From CAZSDU01 sp964429135 (GTDB taxonomy: Bacteria; Bacteroidota; Bacteroidia; Bacteroidales; FEN-979): a stretch of 64,000 nt of DNA. The stretch is taken from contig CAYSAU010000004.1 of NCBI GenBank assembly GCA_964429135.1, forward strand, positions 124,001-188,000. Direction: 5' to 3'. Positions 7,967 to 17,057 of this stretch are shown here, one piece after another (position 1 is the first letter of the stretch; every line of letters starts with the position of its first letter). A model generated the notes under the pieces. That model saw nothing but the letters and a program-made list of their open reading frames with translations. It made no database searches and was not told the origin of the DNA. The position numbers were made by a program, and so were the translations under genes.

Positions 7967-9334
7967 TTATCCGAAAAGTTTTCTGTACACTTCTTCGATT
8001 TTTCCCGCCATGATGATGTTGATGGAAAAACGTTTAAGGTCTATTCCTTTCGCATTATGTTTTGAAATATAAATACGTTCGAAACCTAATTTTTCTGCTT
8101 CGGTGATCCTGATTTCCACACGGTTAACAGGACGGATTTCGCCGCTCAGTCCTACCTCCGCGGCAAAGCATGTTTTATGGTCGATTGGCAAATCCTGGTT
8201 GGAGGAGAGGATGGCCGCGACAACAGCCAGATCAATGGCTGGATCTTCAACTTTGAGTCCACCCGCGATATTCAAAAATACGTCTTTATGTCCAAGCCTG
8301 AAACCGCTACGTTTTTCCAATACAGCAAGCAGCATATTAAGACGCCGGGGATCGAATCCCGTGGTGGAACGCTGTGGGGTCCCGTAAACGGCTGAGCTGA
8401 CCAGGGACTGGGTTTCAATAAGCATGGGGCGCAATCCTTCTACCATGGCCGCGACAGCAATCCCGCTGACCGGCTCATCCCTTTGACTGAGCAGAACCTC
8501 TGAGGGATTGGATACTTCACGGAGACCATGGTCATTCATTTCATAAATCCCCAACTCGGAGGTTGAACCAAAGCGATTTTTTAATGATCTTAGGATACGG
8601 TAACCGTAATTGCGGTCACCCTCAAACTGCAATACTGTATCCACCATATGCTCCAGTATCTTTGGACCAGCCAGACTCCCGTCTTTAGTAATATGTCCGA
8701 TCAGAAAAACCGGAACATGAGTGGTCTTGGAATATTTCTGAAGTTCTGTAGCACATTCCCTGATCTGTGAGATACTTCCTGCTGAGGATTCTATGATATC
8801 AGTCTGAAGGGTCTGAATGGAATCGATGATGATAATGTCGGGCTGGAGGGCTTCGAGTTGTTGGAAAATCGCCTGGGTATTGGTCTCTGTAAGGATATAA
8901 CAGGATTCATTATGAACGCCTACCCTTTCGGCCCTCATTCTGAGTTGCTGGTCACTTTCTTCCCCGCTGATGTATAAAATTTTTTGTCCCTTACACTTTA
9001 ATGCAATCTGAAGCATCAGGGTTGATTTTCCGATACCCGGCTCTCCTCCGATCAGCACAAGGGAACCCGGGACGAGTCCTCCTCCCAGAACCCGGTTCAG
9101 CTCCTGGTTATGGGTGTTAATACGGGATTCATTCTTGTAATTGATCTCCAGAATTTTTACAGGAGATCCGGATCGCCGATCGCCGGTTGCAGAACGCATT
9201 GCACTTTTTTCTTCCCGCTGGATTACTTCTTCCACCAAGGTATTCCATTCCCCGCAGTAAGGGCATTTCCCCATCCATTTTGGAGACTGTGAGCCACAAT
9301 GCTGGCAAAAGAAAGCTGTTTTCACTTTTGCCAT
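7967..9334 (-). CDS. radA: DNA repair protein RadA
   Basis: RadA (Sms), 455 residues, a RecA-related DNA branch-migration helicase in recombinational repair. The N-terminal zinc finger has C10, C13, C24 and C27 (CQHCGSQ and CPYCGEW), the Walker A motif GGEPGIGKST is at residues 96-105, the RadA-specific KNRFGS motif lies near residue 250, and the C-terminal Lon-like domain begins around residue 280 (SGIAVAAMVEGLRP). Length matches the family. It is 11 bases downstream of rfaE2 in the minus-strand run. Confidence 0.97.
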   Translation of the reverse strand: MAKVKTAFFCQHCGSQSPKWMGKCPYCGEWNTLVEEVIQREEKSAMRSATGDRRSGSPVKILEINYKNESRINTHNQELNRVLGGGLVPGSLVLIGGEPGIGKSTLMLQIALKCKGQKILYISGEESDQQLRMRAERVGVHNESCYILTETNTQAIFQQLEALQPDIIIIDSIQTLQTDIIESSAGSISQIRECATELQKYSKTTHVPVFLIGHITKDGSLAGPKILEHMVDTVLQFEGDRNYGYRILRSLKNRFGSTSELGIYEMNDHGLREVSNPSEVLLSQRDEPVSGIAVAAMVEGLRPMLIETQSLVSSAVYGTPQRSTTGFDPRRLNMLLAVLEKRSGFRLGHKDVFLNIAGGLKVEDPAIDLAVVAAILSSNQDLPIDHKTCFAAEVGLSGEIRPVNRVEIRITEAEKLGFERIYISKHNAKGIDLKRFSINIIMAGKIEEVYRKLFG

Positions 9335-9345
9335 AGACTTAGTAT

Positions 9346-9843
9346 TTATTTAAATGAGTTATAAAGTTTTTCAACGATATGGCTGGTAGAATAATCCTTG
9401 ACCAGATCAAGGGTCACTATTTTTCCTCCTTTGGCGTTGACAATATCAAAACCAGATATCTCCTCTTCTTTATAGTCTTTGCCTTTTACAAGAATATCCG
9501 GCTGAATCATTTGGATCAGCTTATAGGGTGTTTCATCTTCAAAAACGGTAACGGCATCGACAAAAAAAAGTGATGCCAGCGTCATGGCCCTTGCATGCTG
9601 GATATTCAGGGGCCGATGTGGCCCTTTCAATTTTCTGACGGACTCATCGGAATTCAGGCCGATGATCAGAATATGCCCCAGATCTTTTGCCTGGGCAAGG
9701 TAAGTGATATGACCCAGGTGTAAAATATCGAAGCAACCATTCGTGAATACTATCTTCTGGCCTTTAAATCGCCAGATCGCCAGTTGTTTTTCAAGTTGCT
9801 CCCAGCTAAAAATTTTAGATTCAATAAAAGCCTTATTTTTCAT
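9346..9843 (-). CDS. rfaE2: D-glycero-beta-D-manno-heptose 1-phosphate adenylyltransferase
   Basis: A stand-alone 165-residue adenylyltransferase equivalent to the C-terminal domain of HldE. It makes ADP-heptose from heptose 1-phosphate and ATP, a precursor of the lipopolysaccharide inner core. The nucleotidyltransferase motif TNGCFDILHLGHITYL (with HLGH) is followed by IIGLNSDESVRKLKGP and the KGKDYKEEEI segment; the terminal STSHIVEKL matches the family ISTT/STSxI motif. Its start overlaps the end of the upstream flippase-like gene by 11 bases. Heptose synthesis genes other than this one are not in the window. Confidence 0.92.
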   Translation of the reverse strand: MKNKAFIESKIFSWEQLEKQLAIWRFKGQKIVFTNGCFDILHLGHITYLAQAKDLGHILIIGLNSDESVRKLKGPHRPLNIQHARAMTLASLFFVDAVTVFEDETPYKLIQMIQPDILVKGKDYKEEEISGFDIVNAKGGKIVTLDLVKDYSTSHIVEKLYNSFK

Positions 9844-10849
9844 CTGGATTTCTATTGAAAGATAAAAGTAATAAAGATAATCCCCCCACCATGGCGATCA
9901 TGACGGTCTGTGCAGTCCAGGCAATCCATCCGATAGCAAGGCCTGTTGGTTTTGCCACAGCATACAGCAATAGAGTTTCCTGAATAATAGCGGGATAAAG
10001 ACCGATCCCGCCAGGCGTGATCATAATCCCGACGCTACCCAGCACGAGAGAAGATAAACCCGCGCCAAAACTTAAACCGCTCGTCTCGGTAAAACAATAA
10101 AAGATAAAATATAACATGAAAAAATAAAGAGTCCAGATTGCCAGAGAATAGAAAATAAATAACCATGGCTTTTTGATCAGGACAAGCGATTGTAATCCCT
10201 CCCAGAAACCAAGAACAAGTCTTTTAATTTTCTGAAAAAAACGTAAGGACCTAAGTTTCTTCCTGAAAAGATAAAACAGAAAAACTAAGCAAGCTATAAA
10301 AACACCAACAAGGGATAATAATAACAGGGAATAGTGGAGATCTCCGAATTTCGCTGCCATCTGGGGATAAAGGTTCACCTTCAAATATCCGCTTATGGTG
10401 CCGATCTGGGTAAAGAACATTAAAACAAACAATAAAAAGAAAAGGATCATATCGATAGCCCTTTCGGTGATCACAGTTCCCAGGGCTTTATTAAAGGGGA
10501 TCTTCTCGTACTGGTTCATCAAACCGCAACGGGTTACTTCTCCCAGGCGGGGAAAAGCAAGATTTGCAAAATATCCCACCATGACGGCATAGAAAGTGTT
10601 TTTAAATGACGGTTTGAATCCCATGGGAGTAAAAAACAGCATCCAGCGAAGAGAACGCAACACATGGCTGAGAATTCCCAGAAGGATGGAAAGCAGTACC
10701 CACCAGTAGTTTGCTGTCTGAAAGGAATTGATAATTTGTGATTTTTCAAGTGAGGTGAGATTTCTGAGCGAGAGCCAAATAACTAGTAATCCCAATCCGA
10801 GAAAGAAAATGAACTTGAAGATAGTGACAATTTTATTTCTTTTTTCCAC
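9833..10849 (-). CDS. Lysylphosphatidylglycerol synthase TM-region/UPF0104-like membrane protein
   Basis: A polytopic membrane protein of about 338 residues with seven or eight predicted helices, related to the flippase-like membrane domain of MprF and the UPF0104 family. Characteristic segments are the loop VGYFANLAFPRLGEVTRCGLM and the C-terminal GGIGLYPAIIQETLLL. These proteins are thought to move lipids or lipid-linked sugars, but no substrate is assigned. An ATG at 10936 exists but would overlap panD by over 100 bases; the GTG at 10849 (VEKRNKIVTIFK), overlapping panD by 17 bases, gives a normal N-terminus just ahead of the first helix. This start is inferred. Position between panD and rfaE2 fits an envelope role. 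Confidence 0.8.
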   Translation of the reverse strand: MEKRNKIVTIFKFIFFLGLGLLVIWLSLRNLTSLEKSQIINSFQTANYWWVLLSILLGILSHVLRSLRWMLFFTPMGFKPSFKNTFYAVMVGYFANLAFPRLGEVTRCGLMNQYEKIPFNKALGTVITERAIDMILFFLLFVLMFFTQIGTISGYLKVNLYPQMAAKFGDLHYSLLLLSLVGVFIACLVFLFYLFRKKLRSLRFFQKIKRLVLGFWEGLQSLVLIKKPWLFIFYSLAIWTLYFFMLYFIFYCFTETSGLSFGAGLSSLVLGSVGIMITPGGIGLYPAIIQETLLLYAVAKPTGLAIGWIAWTAQTVMIAMVGGLSLLLLSFNRNPDEK

Positions 10850-11198
10850 GGGGGAGTTTATTTCCTTGATCGGGAAATGCGATGGCAGGTTTGAAATTTT
10901 TCGCGGTTTCAAAGTCCATGCTGGCATAAGAAACAATGATTACCATATCGCCGGGTAAAAATTTACGGGCAGCAGCGCCGTTCAGGCAAATCACTCCACT
11001 ACCTTTTTCCCCTTTGATCGCGTAGGTCTCAATTCGTTCTCCATTGTTGATATTCAATACCTGAACCTGTTCGAATTCAATTAGGTTAGCGGCTTTCATC
11101 AGGATTTCATCAATGGTAATACTCCCAACATAATTAATATTGGCTTCTGTAACGGTAGCACGGTGTATCTTCGATTTTAAAACCTGAATCTGCATCAT
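10833..11198 (-). CDS. panD: Aspartate 1-decarboxylase proenzyme
   Basis: PanD, 121 residues, makes beta-alanine from aspartate for pantothenate. It is a pyruvoyl enzyme made by self-cleavage; the Gly-Ser site is visible in INYVGSITID near residue 25. Other family features are the N-terminal KSKIHRATVTEAN and the LNGAAARKFLPGDMVIIVSY segment. Two adjacent ATGs (ending at 11198 and 11195) are equally possible. It follows panC by 12 bases. PanB is encoded 21 kb away at 32.3 kb, so the pathway genes are split. Confidence 0.96.
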   Translation of the reverse strand: MMQIQVLKSKIHRATVTEANINYVGSITIDEILMKAANLIEFEQVQVLNINNGERIETYAIKGEKGSGVICLNGAAARKFLPGDMVIIVSYASMDFETAKNFKPAIAFPDQGNKLPRGKKK

Positions 11199-11210
11199 GC
11201 TGCAAAATTA

Positions 11211-12059
11211 CTAAAAAAGTTCAATATTATCGATGAGGCGTATATCCCCCAGGAAAACAGCTGTCAATGCCACAAACTGGTCTTTATGTGACCAAGTTTC
11301 CACAGGCATCAGGGTGTTCTTTTCGGCAATTTCGAAATATTCCACTTTTAATTCAGGATTTTCCTGTATTTTTTTAATCGCCCATTCTTTTAATTTCCTT
11401 ATCGGCATTTTGCCTTTCTTCTCCCTGACTTCTGTAAGCACCTTGTAAATTTTTGGAGCAAGGTTGCGCTCGGCTATGGTCAGTCTTATATTTCGGGAAC
11501 TCATGGCCAGGCCATCGGTTTCTCTTACTGTTTCGCAGGGAATGATGTCAATGGGTAACATCAGCGTATTGACGAGCTGTCTGATAATGGCAAGCTGTTG
11601 GTAGTCTTTTTTCCCAAAATATGCTCTGGATGGTTCTATGATCCCGAATAATTTTTTTACCACAATGGCTACTCCTTTAAAATGACCTGGTCTGAATTTT
11701 CCTTCCATGATCTTGTCGAGCATACCAAAATCGACATCTATGGAAATCATTTCGTTTTCAGGGTACATTTCTGTCACCGAAGGGGCAAATAAAATATCAC
11801 AACCTTCTTTGGCAAGCATTTCAGCATCGCGGTCGATAGAACGTGGGTATTTTTCAAGGTCATTCGGGTTATTGAACTGGATGGGATTGATAAAAATACT
11901 GCAAACGGTGACATTGTTTTCCTTAACCGATTTCCTCACCAGTTCCAGATGGCCTTCATGCAAGGCCCCCATGGTGGGAACAAAGCCAATGGACAAGCCT
12001 TGCTCCCTCAATTTCCGGACTTCGGTTTTTGTTTTTCTGATTGTTTCTATCAGTTTCAT
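11211..12059 (-). CDS. panC: Pantothenate synthetase
   Basis: PanC, 282 residues, joins pantoate and beta-alanine using ATP. The nucleotide-binding signature FVPTMGALHEGH is at residues 27-37, followed by SIFINPIQFNNPNDLEKYPR, the FGKKDYQQLAIIRQLV segment and the KMSKS-like SSRNIRL. Length is typical. It lies 14 bases downstream of a NarL-type response regulator and immediately upstream of panD, so beta-alanine and pantothenate synthesis are coupled in one transcription unit that appears to begin with a two-component system. Confidence 0.97.
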   Translation of the reverse strand: MKLIETIRKTKTEVRKLREQGLSIGFVPTMGALHEGHLELVRKSVKENNVTVCSIFINPIQFNNPNDLEKYPRSIDRDAEMLAKEGCDILFAPSVTEMYPENEMISIDVDFGMLDKIMEGKFRPGHFKGVAIVVKKLFGIIEPSRAYFGKKDYQQLAIIRQLVNTLMLPIDIIPCETVRETDGLAMSSRNIRLTIAERNLAPKIYKVLTEVREKKGKMPIRKLKEWAIKKIQENPELKVEYFEIAEKNTLMPVETWSHKDQFVALTAVFLGDIRLIDNIELF

Positions 12060-12073
12060 TTTTTCTGAAGAGA

Positions 12074-12730
12074 TTACATCTTTATAATTTTATACTGGAT
12101 GGCAATTTTGACCATCTCAACAGAGGATTTACACCCGAGTTTTTTCATGATATGGTTTTTGTGTGTTTCAACCGTCCGGATACTGATGCCCAAACTTTCC
12201 TGAATTTCTTTATTGACAAATCCTTCTGCGATAAGCTTTAAAATTTCAAGTTCACGCTTTGATAAAGAGGATAATTTTGTGTCCTCGTGACCGGGATCCT
12301 TCGCCTGACGGATATAACTATTGACCAGGATTTTCGAGATCAAATCTCCAAAAAACTCTTCTCCTTTATAAACAGCATAGATGGCTTTGACCAGCTCATC
12401 ACGGGTAGTGTTCTTAGGGAGATAGCCTTTTGCCCCTGCATTCAGGGCATTGACCACAAAATCTTCATGGGTGTACATAGACAGGATAAGAACCCTGATA
12501 TGCGGAAACTCTGCAGAAATCCTTTTGGTGATCTCGATGCCGGAAATATCCGGAAGTGAAATGTCTAAAACCAAAACATCCGGTTGGGTGGTTTCCAATT
12601 TTTCAAACAGGCTTTTTCCTGAATTTGCCTCTCCAATGATAATGATATCTGGAATTCCGGAAAGCAATGCCTTAATGCCATCCCGGACCAGATCATGATC
12701 CTCGGTCAGAAATATGCTGATCTTCTCCAT
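12074..12730 (-). CDS. NarL/FixJ-family response regulator
   Basis: A 218-residue regulator. The receiver domain (residues 1-120) has the acidic pair in LTEDHD, the phosphoacceptor D56 in VLVLDISLP, the switch serine in ILSMYTHED and the conserved lysine in YLPKNTTRDE. The C-terminal LuxR-type helix-turn-helix (LSKRELEILKLIAEGFVNKEIQESLG to VETHKNHIMKKLG) binds DNA. Its ATG overlaps the stop of the histidine kinase gene by one base (TAATG), a sign of coupled translation. Target genes are unknown; the panC gene begins 14 bases downstream, but location alone does not show that panCD is regulated by it. Confidence 0.94.
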   Translation of the reverse strand: MEKISIFLTEDHDLVRDGIKALLSGIPDIIIIGEANSGKSLFEKLETTQPDVLVLDISLPDISGIEITKRISAEFPHIRVLILSMYTHEDFVVNALNAGAKGYLPKNTTRDELVKAIYAVYKGEEFFGDLISKILVNSYIRQAKDPGHEDTKLSSLSKRELEILKLIAEGFVNKEIQESLGISIRTVETHKNHIMKKLGCKSSVEMVKIAIQYKIIKM

Positions 12731-13395
12731 TATTGATTCAGTGGTATTTTGATTTGTATTAAGGTTCCCTTCCCAGGGGCGGACTTGATATCTATGTTGC
12801 CATTTAATAAATTTACCCTTTCAGCGATATTATGTAAGCCGTGACCTCCATGTTTTCCGGGTACTTTTGGACGGAATCCGATCCCATCGTCCTGAATACT
12901 CAGGTATATATCTTCACCGGCACTGGTCAGTCTCAGATAACCTTGTCTGGCACCGGAATGTTTGACGATATTATGGATGGCTTCCTGAAAAATCCGGTAA
13001 AGATGAGTCTGGATTTTTTTATTCCAAAGATCAGTCCTGACGCGATGTTCAAATTTGATTTTTATCCCGGAAGCCCTGCTCGAATCCTCACAGAGGTTAA
13101 AGAGGGCAATGACCAGCCCGAATTCATCCAATACGGGAGGCATCAGGTCAGTAGTTATCCTCCTGATCTCATCAATGATATGATCAAACTGAATTTTGAT
13201 GCCTTCGAGATTCTCTTTGATATCTTTTTCTTCCATATAGGTCAGGCTGTCCAGTTTCATTTTGATGGCGATCAGTGATTGTCCGATGCCATCATGCAGT
13301 TCTCTGGAAAGCCTTTGTCGCTCGAGTTCCTGTCCGTCAATCACGGAAACGATGTTCGGGCTAGTGCTTTTTTTACTACTTTTGATCGTTGCCAT
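12730..13395 (-). CDS. Short NarX/DesK-type histidine kinase without sensor domain
   Basis: A 221-residue HisKA_3 kinase. The dimerisation/phosphoacceptor motif LSRELHDGIGQSL places the phosphorylated histidine at residue 34, and the HATPase domain shows the N box RIFQEAIHNIVKHSGA, the G1 box SIQDDGIGFRP and the G2 box HGGHGLHNIAERV. Only about 30 residues precede the H box and no membrane helix is found, so there is no recognisable sensing module; the input must come from a partner protein or through the catalytic core. It may be the head of the long minus-strand operon. The ATG ends at 13395. Confidence 0.9.
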   Translation of the reverse strand: MATIKSSKKSTSPNIVSVIDGQELERQRLSRELHDGIGQSLIAIKMKLDSLTYMEEKDIKENLEGIKIQFDHIIDEIRRITTDLMPPVLDEFGLVIALFNLCEDSSRASGIKIKFEHRVRTDLWNKKIQTHLYRIFQEAIHNIVKHSGARQGYLRLTSAGEDIYLSIQDDGIGFRPKVPGKHGGHGLHNIAERVNLLNGNIDIKSAPGKGTLIQIKIPLNQ

Positions 13396-13442
13396 AAGGC
13401 CGGTAACAGTAAAGTTGAGACAAACATACTAATTTTCGGGTT

Positions 13443-15779
13443 ATGGAATTTCTTAAACTGCGTATTCACTGTATTTTCCTTTTTTCTCTTGTATGTTTTT
13501 TTTCTTTCAGTCAGACGAAAACCGTCACTTATTATGCTGACCCCGCTTCCCTTCCCCCTGAGTTAACCGTGGAATTGAAACACCTGAACGCCCATGTCCG
13601 GTTTAATCCGGGAGAGAACGAGGTCATTGCTACAGCCGAATTTACTATCCTTCCCAATCGTTTTTTTACTGATTCCATTGTACTTTATGCTCCTGACTTC
13701 ACTATAAAAACAGTAGAAATTAACCATCGGAAAGTCAGTTATAAGATATCCGGAAAGAACCTGGTCATTTATCCGGAAGATATCTCTCATCCTGTCTCAT
13801 CTTATCCTGAGCTTAAAAAGGGTGTACCTGCTAAATTATTTATTAATTATAATGCAAAACCTTTGGCTGGAGCAATTTATTTTATAGGATGGAAGCCGGA
13901 GGAAGAAGGAAAAAGACAGGAAATCTGGGCACATCGTCCCCATGGCTGGTTGCCTTATGCCGACGCGAGGATCACCACTGATTTTTATATCACTTTTAAT
14001 CAAAATTTCAAGGTTTTTTCGAATGGAGAGAGGTTGGAAGTAAAGAATAATGAGGATGGTACACTCACCTGGCATTATGCCATGAGGAAAGATCACCCTT
14101 ATTTTTCGACAGCCCTTGTCATCGGAGATTATCAATATGAAGAATCCGTAACCTCTCGTGGAATTCCTCTTGAATTCTGGTATTATACTGGTTTTTTCGA
14201 CCGGGTTTCCACTACCTATAAATATACGGAACAAATGTTCAGCTTCCTTGAAGAAGAAACGGGGGTTCCTTATCCTTATCCGGTTTACCGCGAAGCACCG
14301 GTGATCGATTATATGTACGGAGCCATGGAAACAACCACCAGTACTATTTTTGGCGATTATATGCAGATCACTCCACGGTCCTGGTGGCAACGCAATTATG
14401 TGAATGTGAATGCCCATGAACTTGCGCACCAGTGGTTCGGAAATTATGTCACCCATTTTGTCAACCGTGATGTCTGGCTCACGGAAAGTTTCGGGACCTA
14501 TTATGCCAAACTGTTCGAAAAAAGTATTTATGGTGAGGACTATTACCAGAACATCAGAAATGAAGAAATGCTCCAAGCCATGGAAGCCTCAAAAAAAAAT
14601 GATTTTCCGGTTGGCGGGACCCAGGGAGGGAATCAGCGTATCTATCAGAAAGGATCCCTTGTCCTCGATATGTTAAGATATATCATGGGAGAAAATGAAT
14701 TTAAGCATGCCATTCAGCACTATCTGAACAAGTTTGGCTTTAATTATGCTGAAACCAATGATTTCATCCGTTGTGTTTATGAAGCAGGCGGGAAACCATT
14801 CCATTGGTTCTTTGATGAATGGGTTTTAAGGGGTGGCGAACCCCATTATCAGGTTGACTATTCAGTTGTCGCGGATAGTTTGAATAACCAAACGGTTCAA
14901 ATTCATGTTCAACAATTGCAGGAAGTGACGAATTTAAAAGGTCTTTTCAAAATGCCTGTGAAGTTCGAAGTTTATTATACAGATGGAAGCCTTGACAGTA
15001 CCCTTGTCTGGATTGAAAAAAGGGAAGAAAGCATCTCAATCCCCAGCAAGGCAGGAAAAAAAATCGCCTTTCTTTTATTTGATCCTGGCCGAAAAATCCT
15101 GAAAAAACTTACTTTTAAACGCAATTATGATGAACTTTCAGCCCAGCTTCTCGGTGCGAAAGAAATGATTGACCGTTATGATGCTTTGCTTGAATTACGT
15201 TCTTTCTCACCGAAGGAAAAGAGAGCGCTTTTGCAGAAGGCTTATATAGGAGAACACTTTCATCTGATCAAATCAGAGATCTTGAGTCAATTAGCAGATT
15301 GTAAGCAGCATGACATAATGGAACTTTTCCGTTCTGCCCTGAATGATCCAGATGCTAATGTCAGAAAGACTGCTTTGCTACTTTGTAGTCCTCTACCACT
15401 TTCTTTGAAGAAAGACGCGGAGAATTGTTTGAAGGATTCTTCCTTCTTGAATGTCGAAATTGCATTGGACAATCTTGCCCGGTCTTTTCCACAGAGCATA
15501 CCGGATTATCTTGAACAAACCGCGTTTGAGGAGGGATGGAGGGGAAAAAATATCCGAATGAAGTGGCTGGAAATTGCCATCCTGAACGGACAAAAGGAGA
15601 GTCTGAACGAACTGATTAGTTATTCGGGGCCGAAATATGAGTTTGAAACCCGAATGAATGCATTTAATCTGTTAAAGAAAATTAAATATTCTGACGAACA
15701 AACTATGAATAATGCCCGTTCTGCCAGCCAACACTGGAATAATAAACTAAGTGCCGCGGCAAAGGAATATTTAAAATAA
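13443..15779 (+). CDS. Secreted M1-family aminopeptidase
   Basis: A 778-residue zinc metallopeptidase with an N-terminal signal peptide ending near FSFSQTKT. The M1 exopeptidase motif YGAMETTTS lies near residue 290, the zinc motif HELAH at 325-329, and the third ligand E348 19 residues after the second histidine. An N-terminal beta-sandwich and a C-terminal helical region with HEAT-like character (residues about 560-778) surround the catalytic domain. Homologues cleave N-terminal residues from peptides in the periplasm or at the cell surface. The GAMEN motif carries T instead of N, a common variant. The MFS transporter gene follows after 13 bases. Confidence 0.93.
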   Translation: MEFLKLRIHCIFLFSLVCFFSFSQTKTVTYYADPASLPPELTVELKHLNAHVRFNPGENEVIATAEFTILPNRFFTDSIVLYAPDFTIKTVEINHRKVSYKISGKNLVIYPEDISHPVSSYPELKKGVPAKLFINYNAKPLAGAIYFIGWKPEEEGKRQEIWAHRPHGWLPYADARITTDFYITFNQNFKVFSNGERLEVKNNEDGTLTWHYAMRKDHPYFSTALVIGDYQYEESVTSRGIPLEFWYYTGFFDRVSTTYKYTEQMFSFLEEETGVPYPYPVYREAPVIDYMYGAMETTTSTIFGDYMQITPRSWWQRNYVNVNAHELAHQWFGNYVTHFVNRDVWLTESFGTYYAKLFEKSIYGEDYYQNIRNEEMLQAMEASKKNDFPVGGTQGGNQRIYQKGSLVLDMLRYIMGENEFKHAIQHYLNKFGFNYAETNDFIRCVYEAGGKPFHWFFDEWVLRGGEPHYQVDYSVVADSLNNQTVQIHVQQLQEVTNLKGLFKMPVKFEVYYTDGSLDSTLVWIEKREESISIPSKAGKKIAFLLFDPGRKILKKLTFKRNYDELSAQLLGAKEMIDRYDALLELRSFSPKEKRALLQKAYIGEHFHLIKSEILSQLADCKQHDIMELFRSALNDPDANVRKTALLLCSPLPLSLKKDAENCLKDSSFLNVEIALDNLARSFPQSIPDYLEQTAFEEGWRGKNIRMKWLEIAILNGQKESLNELISYSGPKYEFETRMNAFNLLKKIKYSDEQTMNNARSASQHWNNKLSAAAKEYLK

Positions 15780-15792
15780 TTTCTGGTTTACG

Positions 15793-17001
15793 ATGATGGT
15801 TAAAAAACAAAAAATCCTTACCCGTACCATTCTGCTGGTCTCCTTTGTTAGCCTGTTTACCGATATCGCCAGCGAGATGTTATATCCTGTCATGCCGGTT
15901 TACCTCCGGTCTATAGGATTTTCGGTAATGCTGATCGGAATACTTGAAGGAGTCGCTGAAGCTACGGCCGGGTTATCCAAAGGATATTTTGGTCAGCTTT
16001 CTGATAAAAATCAAAAAAGGGTACCTTTTATCCGGACAGGATACATCATGAGCGCCTTTTCAAAACCGCTGATGGCCTTTTTTACGTTTCCTTTATGGGT
16101 TTTCATTATCCGCACCCTTGACCGTTTCGGTAAAGGCGTACGCACTTCGGCAAGGGATGCTATGCTAAGCGATGAAACCACGCCTGAACACAAGGGAAAA
16201 GTATTTGGGTTTCACCGTTCCATGGATACACTGGGGGCAGCTATCGGTCCCATATTTGCCCTGATTTTCCTGTTTTTTTACCCGGAAAAGTATTTCTGGC
16301 TTTTTTTTATTGCCTTTTTACCCGGTTTGGTAGCCATTGCATTGACCTTTTTACTGAAAGATAAAGAACCCCCCTCACCTGCTTACCCCCTCACCCGCTC
16401 ATCTGCTCCCATAAGCTTCTTTTCCTACCTCCGTTATTGGAAAAAAGCAGGCCGGGTTTATCGTCTGCTGATCATTGGCTTATTGGCCTTCACGCTTTTT
16501 AACAGTTCTGATGCGTTTTTATTGCTGGCGCTAAAAGAACAGAAATTTTCTGATAGCCAGATGATCGGTTTTTATATTTTTTTCAACCTGATCTATGCAT
16601 TGTTTTCCTATCCAGCTGGCGTCCTGGCTGATAAAATTGGATTAAAAAGAATGCTCATCATGGGTTTTTTGATATTTTCAGCCGTATATTTTTTCATGGG
16701 GTATGCTACCGGCGTTCTCGCGTTTGGAATTCTGTTTTTATGCTATGGAATATATGCCGCATCTACCGAAGGGATAAGCAAGGCTCTTCTCTCCAACTTG
16801 GCAGAACAAGAACATGTGGCTACTGCCATTGGATTTTATAATAGTCTATCGAGTATTTTTACCCTTTTGGCCAGCAGTATTGCAGGTCTCATCTGGTTTG
16901 CCTTTGGAGCGAAAATTATGTTCATGATTTCTGGAATGGGAGTGTTTATCGTTGTTTGTTACCTGTTGATTGTATTTCGTCACAAAGGCTTGCAACATTG
17001 A
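15793..17001 (+). CDS. Major facilitator superfamily transporter
   Basis: A 402-residue inner-membrane transporter with 12 predicted helices. The loop 2-3 motif appears as GYFGQLSDKNQKR, and the sequences SLFTDIASEMLYPVMPVY and FIIRTLDRFGKGVRTSARDA match the subgroup of MFS permeases common next to hydrolases in this phylum. The second half repeats the pattern in GVLADKIGLKRM. The substrate is not evident. The central loop between helices 6 and 7 (KEPPSPAYPLTRSSAP) is encoded by three copies of a ten-base repeat (see findings). It lies just downstream of the M1 peptidase, so uptake of a product is conceivable but unproven. Confidence 0.9.
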   Translation: MMVKKQKILTRTILLVSFVSLFTDIASEMLYPVMPVYLRSIGFSVMLIGILEGVAEATAGLSKGYFGQLSDKNQKRVPFIRTGYIMSAFSKPLMAFFTFPLWVFIIRTLDRFGKGVRTSARDAMLSDETTPEHKGKVFGFHRSMDTLGAAIGPIFALIFLFFYPEKYFWLFFIAFLPGLVAIALTFLLKDKEPPSPAYPLTRSSAPISFFSYLRYWKKAGRVYRLLIIGLLAFTLFNSSDAFLLLALKEQKFSDSQMIGFYIFFNLIYALFSYPAGVLADKIGLKRMLIMGFLIFSAVYFFMGYATGVLAFGILFLCYGIYAASTEGISKALLSNLAEQEHVATAIGFYNSLSSIFTLLASSIAGLIWFAFGAKIMFMISGMGVFIVVCYLLIVFRHKGLQH

Positions 17002-17003
17002 AA

Positions 17004-17036
17004 AAAAATCCCCGGCATCGCTGCACGGGGATTTTT
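17004..17036. terminator. Rho-independent terminator, bidirectional
   Basis: An 11-base-pair perfect stem, AAAAATCCCCG (17004-17014) with CGGGGATTTTT (17026-17036), around an 11-base loop. The A-run and T-run on either side let it work for both the MFS gene (plus) and the LruC lipoprotein gene (minus), which converge here. Confidence 0.9.
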
Positions 17037-17057
17037 AATCTCAGAAAGCAAAAATCA

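Noticed and set aside
13836..14576. A 246-codon minus-strand frame inside the M1 peptidase gene
   Set aside because: Lies wholly opposite a gene with intact catalytic motifs and shows no family features.
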